A DNA stretch of 12,034 nucleotides from Rhodospirillales bacterium Alpha_05 (GTDB taxonomy: Bacteria > Pseudomonadota > Alphaproteobacteria > Rhodospirillales > Rhodospirillaceae), in NCBI GenBank assembly GCA_001603335.1, contig LUYR01000033.1:1-12034 (forward strand). Reading direction: 5' to 3'. Of this stretch, positions 6,878 to 12,034 are shown piece by piece (within the stretch, counting starts at the first letter, position 1; each line of letters starts with the position of its first letter). A program made the position numbers and the translations under genes. The notes under the pieces were generated by a model. That model was not told the origin of the DNA. It worked only from the letters and a program-made list of their open reading frames with translations, and did no database searches.

Positions 6878-7894
6878 CTAGACGGCGGCGCGGGAGAGGA
6901 GGGCTTCGACGTCGAGGCACCAGGCCTCGACCAGGGGGAGCTCGGCTTCGCTGATCCAGCCCTTGCCGACCAGCGCCGCGTAGGCGTTGGCGAGGTTGGG
7001 GAGGAGGTTTTCCGGCCCGGACTTGAGCGGCAGTGCGTCGAGGGTTTCGCGGATCGCCTGGTTGTGGAGGTAGCCCGGCACTTCGTCTGCGAAGTCGCGC
7101 ATCAGGTCGTGGGCGTTGCGGTCTTGCCAGACCGTGGCGCGGTGATAGAGCACCGACCAGCCGCAGGTCCAGGCGAGCCGCTGCGCGACAAAGCTGCGCC
7201 AGATGTCGGTCATCCGGAACGAGCAGTGGAACGGCAGGTAAAGGAGGGGGAACGCGTCGCGCCACCAGGTGGTGTTCTGGCTGTTGAACGGGCTCCAGGC
7301 GCCGTGTCCGAGGGCGATCGGCGGTGCGGCGTCGAAGCTAACTTCCGTCGCCTCGATCAGGCGGTAGAGGGCGTCGACGTCCGGGTTGACGTCGGCGAGG
7401 CCCTGCTGGATCGGCGCGTCGACGATTGCGGTGGGGAAGGCGCTCCAGTCGGGGCGAGGGCGTGCGACTTCGGCGAGCGGCAGGCCGCGGGGCCAGATCT
7501 TCTTCTCGGTGAAGCGGGAATAGACGTTGACCCAGCCGGTCTCCTGCACCGCGGTCGCCTCGACGACGCGGCTGCGCGGTGCGAAGAAGGAGTCGTAGGG
7601 GATGTTGTCGTCGTCGCTTTCGACGATCACGTCCGCGCCTTCAGCGATGGCGGCGAGGTAGCCGATGTTCTTGCGGCCGTAGTGATTGAACGGACAGAGC
7701 GCGGAGAAACGGAACGGCAGGTCGGCGTCGGCCGCGAGGTAGGTCGCGCCCGCGAGCGCGAAGTCGGGTGGGGACTTCTTGTCGCCCGCGACGAACACGC
7801 CCCAGTTGCGGGCGGTGCAGCCTTCGGCGAACGTTTGCAATGCGGCACTCGGGGCGAAGATCGGGGTCGCGACAAAGGCGTAGTGTTCAGGCAT
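6878..7894 (-). CDS. STELLO/DUF288-family putative glycosyltransferase
   Basis: A protein of 338 residues. The marks of the STELLO (DUF288) family are HYGRKNIGYLAAIAEGADVIVESDDDN in residues 71-97: an RKNxGYL helix, a strand, and the acidic D94-D95-D96-N97 run in the place of the GT-A DXD motif. The middle region TGWVNVYSRFTEKKIWPRGLPL and WWRDAFPLLYLPFHCSFRMTDIWRSF contains the Trp- and Arg-rich segments typical of the family. STELLO proteins were named in plants, where they support cellulose synthase; bacterial relatives sit in glycan clusters with no settled activity. The ATG at 7894 is the natural start because the family domain begins at once; an upstream in-frame ATG at 7918 has a badly placed ribosome site. 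The start codon falls inside one arm of an inverted repeat. Confidence 0.75.
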   Translation of the reverse strand: MPEHYAFVATPIFAPSAALQTFAEGCTARNWGVFVAGDKKSPPDFALAGATYLAADADLPFRFSALCPFNHYGRKNIGYLAAIAEGADVIVESDDDNIPYDSFFAPRSRVVEATAVQETGWVNVYSRFTEKKIWPRGLPLAEVARPRPDWSAFPTAIVDAPIQQGLADVNPDVDALYRLIEATEVSFDAAPPIALGHGAWSPFNSQNTTWWRDAFPLLYLPFHCSFRMTDIWRSFVAQRLAWTCGWSVLYHRATVWQDRNAHDLMRDFADEVPGYLHNQAIRETLDALPLKSGPENLLPNLANAYAALVGKGWISEAELPLVEAWCLDVEALLSRAAV

Positions 7895-7967
7895 CGTTCT
7901 GATTCCCGATTGCGACATCTCCGCGCGATGGCGGAATTCCTGTCGCATTCTTGGCGAGATGCCTGAA
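7886..7967 (-). repeat. Nested inverted repeat spanning the STELLO-gene start codon
   Basis: Three perfect arms nest in one another across the 80-base gap between two glycosyltransferase genes. The outer arms are TTCAGGCAT (7886-7894) and ATGCCTGAA (7959-7967), nine base pairs; the middle arms are TGCGACA (7911-7917) and TGTCGCA (7941-7947), seven base pairs; the inner arms are CCGC (7921-7924) and GCGG (7931-7934). On the minus-strand transcript the outer 3' arm is exactly the AUG and next two codons of the STELLO gene, and the outer 5' arm starts eight bases after the stop codon of the preceding gene. Folding could therefore hide the start codon until a terminating upstream ribosome opens it. 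The repeats are seen; the control role is inference. Confidence 0.5.
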
Positions 7968-7974
7968 TATTTGA

Positions 7975-9066
7975 TTAACGTGAAGTGTTGCCTGCGAGAA
8001 CTGCGTCGAGGAACGGCTTGATGTGGGTGTCGAGGTCGAGCTCGGCCGCGAAGTAGTCGAGGCAATTCTGCTCGAACGCGCGACGCTCGTATCCGGCGAG
8101 AACCGACGGAATCTCGACCATGCTTTCGATTACGAAGCCGAGGCGGTGCCGGGTGATCGCCTCGCTCATCAGGCCGATCGGGGTGCAGATCACCGGCAAC
8201 CCGTGACGCAGGTAGGAATTGATCTTCCCCGACGCCATGCCGAGGTACTTGAGATTGTTGCCGGTGTATTTCGAGCGGAAGTTGGGGGCGTAGAGGGCGA
8301 GGCCGAGGTCGACGTTGTCGGTCAGTTCGCCCATGTCGTCGAGGTTTTCCACCGGATCCTCGGAGACGAGAATTCGCCCCATCGAGTTGTTGAGCGCGAT
8401 GATTGCCCGGTCGTCGGGTTTGAGGCCGTAGCGGCTGTGCAGCAGGATGCGCCAATCGTCGGGCCAGACTGCCGACGATTCGAGGATTTCGTCGAACATA
8501 GACCAGGGCGCCAGCGACCCGGCGAGCAGCGCGATCTTGATCTCGGGGGCGAGCCCGAAGCGGCGGTGCAGGTCGCCGCCAGGGCGGCTACGGGGGCGGC
8601 TTCCTGCCGCGGCGAGCGGCACCGTGACGATCTTGTCGCGCGGGATGCGGTTCTCGTGCTGGAGCACCATCGCGCGCACGTCGTCCTGCGCCACCGCGAA
8701 GTCGACGTTGCGGCAGATTGCGACTTCGCCCCGCTTTTCCTCCGCGCCGACTTCGCCCTCGAAAAAGATCTCGAACGAAATCAGCCCGAGGCGGGCGCCG
8801 AACTGGCGCGCCAGCGGTGCGGCGATGCGCATTCCGGGATAGTCCACCCCCATCACGCACTGCCAGCCGGACTCGATCTCCGAGAGGTGCAGCGTGCCGT
8901 CGGTGAGAATCAGGTCGCAGCCCGGGCACGGAGCGTACTGGTAGTGCTCCTGCCGCAGCGAGATGATCGAGACATGATGGCCGAGCCCGCAGAGGGCGAT
9001 CACCGCGCCGTTGAGGAACGGGTTGTTGTTGACGTTGCCTTCGGGGTGGACGATCAGGATGTTCAT
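7975..9066 (-). CDS. GT4-like (GT-B) glycosyltransferase
   Basis: A 363-residue protein. MNILIVHPEGNVNNNPFLNG is a Rossmann-type first strand followed by the acceptor-side glycine loop of GT-B enzymes. The C-terminal domain shows KIALLAGSLAPW (177-188), a strand and loop as at the start of the donor-binding domain, then DNVDLGLALYAPNF (250-263) and the KYTGNNLKYLGMASGKINSYLRHGLPVICTP region (266-296), equivalent to the GT4 segment that holds the donor diphosphate and ribose. The usual first Glu of the EX7E motif is not evident. The ATG at 9066 overlaps the stop of the upstream GT2 gene as ATGA, with GAGG just upstream. Its stop is followed by the structured 80-base gap. Donor and acceptor unknown. 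Confidence 0.75.
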   Translation of the reverse strand: MNILIVHPEGNVNNNPFLNGAVIALCGLGHHVSIISLRQEHYQYAPCPGCDLILTDGTLHLSEIESGWQCVMGVDYPGMRIAAPLARQFGARLGLISFEIFFEGEVGAEEKRGEVAICRNVDFAVAQDDVRAMVLQHENRIPRDKIVTVPLAAAGSRPRSRPGGDLHRRFGLAPEIKIALLAGSLAPWSMFDEILESSAVWPDDWRILLHSRYGLKPDDRAIIALNNSMGRILVSEDPVENLDDMGELTDNVDLGLALYAPNFRSKYTGNNLKYLGMASGKINSYLRHGLPVICTPIGLMSEAITRHRLGFVIESMVEIPSVLAGYERRAFEQNCLDYFAAELDLDTHIKPFLDAVLAGNTSR

Positions 9067-10046
9067 CCGCGCGCCTCGTCGTCGATCGCCTCGTGGCCGA
9101 GGAAGCTCGGTCGCAACACCCAGGCGAGCAGGCCGGGGTTTTCCCTCAGCCGCCGCTGGTGGTACCAGAAACCGTCGAGCCCGCCGCGCGCGGCGCGCAC
9201 CGCGACCGGATCGCCCCTGTCGCCCAGACGCGGGAGCTTCATGCGCGGCTCTGCGAGTTCCGGGTTCGGCACCAAGCCGCCCGCGCGTCGGATCAGCCGG
9301 AACGACTGAGACACTCCCTCGGCGAAGCCGCGGCGGTAGATGTAATCGGGGGTGAGGCGGTCCGCCCCGACCCAGTGCCGCACCGCGGCGTCGGGGTTGT
9401 AGTAGGTCCGACCGCCCTTCGCCTCGACCGATTCGGCCAGTCCGGCCTCGCCGTCGCCGCGATATTCGATCAGCTCCCACGGCAGCGCATCGGGGTGGAA
9501 GCCCCCGGCGGCGACGAGCGCGTCGCGACGCACCGAGAAATTGCAGCCGAACGCGCCGTTGGGCGGAATGCTGCGGGGCAGTTCGCCGAGCTGGAGCAGG
9601 CTGTAGGCGTAGATCAGCCAGCCGTCCTCGACCGGCAGCTTGCGGCCTTCGACCCAGTCCGGTGGGGCGATCTCGTATTCGGGAAGGCAGGGGCCGGTGG
9701 CGATCGCGACGTTGCGGATCAGGAAGCTGTCGGAGATTCCCTGGAGCCATGTGGGCTCGGGCACGATGTCGTCGTCGCAGTAGACGAGAATCTCTCCGCT
9801 GGCGTGGCGCAGGCCCGCGTGGCGCGCCGCGTGCAGCCCCGGCGTGGTCTCGGCGATCGCAAGGAAGTTGGAAAAGTGGGGAGCCGCGTCGCGAATCACC
9901 TCGGGGGTGGTGTCGGTGGACCCGTTGTCGACGACGATCACCTCGTAGGCGACGTCGCTCGCGAACGCTTGACGGCGCAGGCCGTCGAGCATCCTGGCGA
10001 GAAGCCCGGCCCGATTGCGCGTCGGGATGATGACCGACAGGTCCAT
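9063..10046 (-). CDS. GT2-family glycosyltransferase
   Basis: A 327-residue protein with a textbook GT2 beginning: LSVIIPTRNRAGLLARMLDGL, then YEVIVVDNGSTDTTPEV, then HASGEILVYCDDDIVPEPTWL with the D91-D92-D93 metal and nucleotide-sugar motif. NGAFGCNFSVRRDALVAAGGF (163-183) is the usual acceptor-side region, and GDGEAGLAESVEAKGGRTYYNP (197-218) carries the acidic residues where the catalytic base lies, in the place of the ED motif. The C-terminal 100 residues are basic with no convincing membrane helix. It starts 25 bases after the small acidic gene, with only a weak GGGGG ribosome site, and ends in an ATGA overlap with the next glycosyltransferase. It probably adds one sugar of the glycan built by this operon. 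Confidence 0.88.
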   Translation of the reverse strand: MDLSVIIPTRNRAGLLARMLDGLRRQAFASDVAYEVIVVDNGSTDTTPEVIRDAAPHFSNFLAIAETTPGLHAARHAGLRHASGEILVYCDDDIVPEPTWLQGISDSFLIRNVAIATGPCLPEYEIAPPDWVEGRKLPVEDGWLIYAYSLLQLGELPRSIPPNGAFGCNFSVRRDALVAAGGFHPDALPWELIEYRGDGEAGLAESVEAKGGRTYYNPDAAVRHWVGADRLTPDYIYRRGFAEGVSQSFRLIRRAGGLVPNPELAEPRMKLPRLGDRGDPVAVRAARGGLDGFWYHQRRLRENPGLLAWVLRPSFLGHEAIDDEARG

Positions 10047-10071
10047 GGGGAGAGCCCCCGGGGAGGAAGGG

Positions 10072-10359
10072 TTATTCGAGCCCGAGGACGAAGTCGACGA
10101 CTGCTTCGGCCTTTTCCGTGCCCTGGCCTTCCGGGTCCATGTTGTCCTTGAGCCACGCCTTGGCGACGTCGGCGTCGACCGGGTACTTCTGCACCAGCGC
10201 CGCGATCACCGCCTGGAGGCCGAGTACGTTCGCTGCGACGTCGTCGAGCGCCTCGAGGAAGGTTTCGTTGTTGGCCAGGGATTCGCCGTACAAGCGGTTG
10301 ACGTCATCCGACACCGTCTGCAGCAGACCCTGGACCTGATCAATCAAACCTTCACTCAT
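10072..10359 (-). CDS. Small acidic helical protein of unknown function
   Basis: A 95-residue protein that I do not recognise. It begins MSEGLIDQVQGLLQTVSDDV, is very acidic, lacks Cys and His, and looks all-helical with heptad-like Leu, Val and Ile spacing up to residue 58, then a KYPVDADVAKAWLKDNM helix and a short acidic tail. There is no signal peptide or membrane segment. The ATG at 10359 is chosen because AGGGG lies nine bases upstream and a predicted promoter would start transcription near 10390; the ATG at 10425 coincides with the -35 box and would make a leader-like tail unlike the rest. It is the first gene of the glycosyltransferase run, so it may be an adaptor or chaperone of those enzymes, or a flagellar or export accessory protein (inference). 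Confidence 0.65.
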   Translation of the reverse strand: MSEGLIDQVQGLLQTVSDDVNRLYGESLANNETFLEALDDVAANVLGLQAVIAALVQKYPVDADVAKAWLKDNMDPEGQGTEKAEAVVDFVLGLE

Positions 10360-10396
10360 GGCGCAAACCCCTGGTAAAAAAGCGGACGATCCGGCC

Positions 10397-10425
10397 ACCA
10401 TAACGGAAGCCAAAACAGCTGTCAT
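10397..10425 (-). promoter_or_regulatory. Sigma-70-like promoter of the glycosylation operon
   Basis: On the minus strand, ATGACA (10425-10420, five of six matches to TTGACA) is followed after exactly 17 bases by TATGGT (10402-10397, four of six matches to TATAAT). Transcription would begin near 10390, about 30 bases before the ATG of the small acidic protein. It lies in the 105-base divergent region shared with the plus-strand glycosyltransferase, so the two transcripts could influence each other. No operator or activator site was recognised. Confidence 0.4.
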
Positions 10426-10464
10426 GGATCAATTCCGCGCGTGGCGGATGAAACGAGTGGGGCG

Positions 10465-11628
10465 ATGAAAACCAAATTCGGCATCGGCTGGCAGGTCGGC
10501 GGGACCACCGGCTGGGGGGTCTACGGCCTCGCGTTGATGCTGCGCGGCGCGCAGCGTGGCCTGATTCCGATCCCGGTTTATGTCTCGCCTAAGTTCACCC
10601 CCGGTCCGCTCGAGGCGCGGGTGCTCGGCCCGCTCGAAAAGCACTGGCGGATCGAGCAGCAATTCTTCGGTCTCGGCGACGGCGGCGCGGTGGACTATCC
10701 GTTCCTGATGGGACTGGGCAACGACCTCCATCCGCCCGAGGTGATCGACGCGGTGCGCGGCGCGCCCGACCACGGCGTGGTGTTCTTCGAGCACCGCAAC
10801 ATCGCGGCGGACGACATCGCCTTCGCCAAGGCGCGCTTCGCCGGGATCGTCGCCGGGTCGAGCTGGAACGCCGAGGTGCTGAACGATCTCGGCTTCGCCA
10901 ACGTCGCGTTCTGCCCGCAGGGGATCGACCTCACCCGCTTCCACCCCGCGCCCAAGGGCGGCGTGCTCGGCGACCGCTTCGTGGTGTTCTCGGGCGGTAA
11001 GCTCGAATTCCGCAAGGGCCAGGACATCGTGGTCGAGGCGTTCCGCCGCTTCCACGCACGCCACCCCGAGGCGTTGTTGGTGACCGCCTGGCATAACCAT
11101 TGGGACGCCTCGGTGGCGAGCATCGCCCGCTCGCCGCACGGCTTCGGCGCACCCGCGAGGGCGGCCGAAGGCGGACCCTGGAAGATTTCCGAATGGCTCG
11201 CGGCGCAGGGGATCCCGGCCGATGCGGTGCTCGACCTCGGCGAGGTCGACCACGCGCGGATGCCGCAGCTGCTGCGCGAGTGCGACGTCGGGGTGTTCCC
11301 CAACCGCTGCGAGGGCGGCACCAATCTCGTGGCGATGGAGTGCATGGCCTGCGGCGTGCCCGCGATCCTTTCCGACAACACCGGCCATCGCGACCTCCTC
11401 GCCCGGCCCGGCGCGGCGTTGCGGCTGGAGCGTCAGTCCCCGATCGCGGGCGACCTGTTCGCCGACTGGGGCGAGAGCGATCCGGACGAGATCGTCGCGC
11501 ATCTGGAATGGGTGCACGCCAACCGCGATGCCGCGGCCAAGGTCGGCGCGGCAGGCGCGACGTTCCTGGCGGAGTGGGGCTGGCCGCAGAAGATCGACGC
11601 CCTATTCGCTGCCCTCGGCTGGGGGTAG
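10465..11628 (+). CDS. GT4-family (GT-B) glycosyltransferase
   Basis: A 387-residue protein beginning MKTKFGIGWQVGGTTGWGVYG, the acceptor-side strand and glycine loop seen in GT4 enzymes. FSGGKLEFRKGQDIVVEAF (175-193) opens the donor domain, with the G-K-x-x-x-R-K-G pattern that contacts the nucleotide-sugar diphosphate. DVGVFPNRCEGGTNLVAMECMACGVPAILSDNTGH contains E283 and E292, the family's acidic pair (spaced by eight rather than seven residues). The ATG at 10465 is preferred: homologous-looking sequence starts there, whereas the GTG at 10441 only adds eight unremarkable residues. It is the only plus-strand gene here, divergent from the operon and with no clear promoter seen. Its last 27 bases overlap the end of the minus-strand gene on the right. 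Confidence 0.85.
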   Translation: MKTKFGIGWQVGGTTGWGVYGLALMLRGAQRGLIPIPVYVSPKFTPGPLEARVLGPLEKHWRIEQQFFGLGDGGAVDYPFLMGLGNDLHPPEVIDAVRGAPDHGVVFFEHRNIAADDIAFAKARFAGIVAGSSWNAEVLNDLGFANVAFCPQGIDLTRFHPAPKGGVLGDRFVVFSGGKLEFRKGQDIVVEAFRRFHARHPEALLVTAWHNHWDASVASIARSPHGFGAPARAAEGGPWKISEWLAAQGIPADAVLDLGEVDHARMPQLLRECDVGVFPNRCEGGTNLVAMECMACGVPAILSDNTGHRDLLARPGAALRLERQSPIAGDLFADWGESDPDEIVAHLEWVHANRDAAAKVGAAGATFLAEWGWPQKIDALFAALGWG

Positions 11629-12034
11629 GGCGGCTTCGACGCCGCGGATCACCGGGTCCCAGTCGCCGAGACGCTCCTGGCGGAACAGTCGTGCAGCGGC
11701 GTACCAGGGCGTGGTTTCGCCGCGCGCGCCCCAGCGCCAGTCCGGCTCCGCGGCGAGCAGCAGCCAGATCGGCACGCCCAGGGTTCCGGCGAGATGGGCG
11801 GCGGCGGTGTCGACGCTGATCAACAGATCGAGGCCGCCGATCGCCCGCGCGGTGGCGGCGAAGTCGGCGAACCGCGGTCCCTCCGCGTCGCCGAACTGCA
11901 AATTCACCCAATCGAGATCGGGGCGCGCCGCGGTCAGCCGCAGCAGCGTGTCCTTCGGCATCGAGCGCCAGCGGTCGTTTTCGTGGCCGGGGTTGCCCGC
12001 CCAGGCCAAGCCGATGCGGAGGCGGCCGTCGTTG
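11602..12034 (-). CDS. C-terminal part of a GT9-like (often TPR-linked) transferase, cut by window edge
   Basis: The frame is open to the right edge, so the N-terminal part is missing; 144 codons remain. RLRIGLAWAGNPGHENDRWRSMP is the typical start of the GT9/GT41-like domain in bacterial proteins with N-terminal TPR repeats, and LLISVDTAAAHLAGTLGVPIWLLL, then EPDWRWG, then TTPWYAAARLFRQERLGDWDPVI are its characteristic donor-site strand, Trp-rich loop and closing helix. H-L-A-G in the DTAAAHLAG segment is the usual conserved run. The TTG at 12007-12009 is only an internal Leu codon, not a start. Such proteins occur in protein O-glycosylation and surface-glycan loci. It is convergent with the GT4 gene and shares its final 27 bases with it. 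Confidence 0.8.
   Translation of the reverse strand, partial: NDGRLRIGLAWAGNPGHENDRWRSMPKDTLLRLTAARPDLDWVNLQFGDAEGPRFADFAATARAIGGLDLLISVDTAAAHLAGTLGVPIWLLLAAEPDWRWGARGETTPWYAAARLFRQERLGDWDPVIRGVEAALPPAEGSE

Noticed and set aside
10047..10071. GC-rich GGGG/CCCC hairpin between the small acidic gene and the GT2 gene as a terminator
   Set aside because: The stem is only four base pairs and no T-tract follows. It may lower initiation of the GT2 gene but does not look like a terminator.
10360..10425. Start of the small acidic protein at the ATG at 10425
   Set aside because: That ATG coincides with the likely -35 box, has no ribosome site, and adds 22 hydrophobic residues unlike the rest. The ATG at 10359 has a ribosome site.

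Overview
The window is GC-rich, densely coding DNA, most likely from a flagellated alphaproteobacterium (Rhodospirillales-like). This is inferred from the base composition, a sigma-54 promoter in front of a FliK-like gene, and protein resemblances. No rRNA, tRNA, CRISPR or insertion sequence is visible. Almost every gene lies on the minus strand, so the order of transcription runs from high to low coordinates.

Left part (1-1912): the N-terminal part of a probable flagellar hook-length control protein (FliK), cut by the window edge and preceded by a very good sigma-54 -24/-12 element. Upstream of it is a 365-residue divergent flagellin-family protein, followed by a hairpin that may be a terminator.

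Middle part (2025-10425): a run of ten closely spaced minus-strand genes that looks like one glycan-assembly operon. In transcription order it holds a small acidic protein of unknown function, a GT2 glycosyltransferase, a GT4-like glycosyltransferase, a STELLO/DUF288-type glycosyltransferase, an EDD-motif GT-A-like glycosyltransferase, an acylneuraminate-cytidylyltransferase-like enzyme, a Maf/GT42-like protein, a cupin, a DegT/DnrJ-type sugar aminotransferase and a SAM methyltransferase. Three junctions are ATGA stop/start overlaps and most others are gaps of 2-27 bases. The two longer gaps are 80 bases (before the STELLO gene) and 68 bases (before the cupin gene). A sigma-70-like promoter lies in front of the first gene.

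Right part (10441-12034): a divergently transcribed GT4 glycosyltransferase on the plus strand. Its 3' end overlaps by 27 bases the 3' end of a minus-strand gene that enters from the right edge, the C-terminal part of a GT9-like (often TPR-linked) transferase.

Taken together, a flagellin-like gene and fliK next to a nucleotide-sugar enzyme, aminotransferase, methyltransferase and at least five glycosyltransferases suggest a flagellin or surface glycosylation island. The cytidylyltransferase and the Maf/GT42-like protein point to a nonulosonate-type (sialic, pseudaminic or legionaminic acid) sugar, but no nonulosonate synthase is in the window. The most unusual single signal is a nested inverted repeat that could pair over the start codon of the STELLO-type gene.
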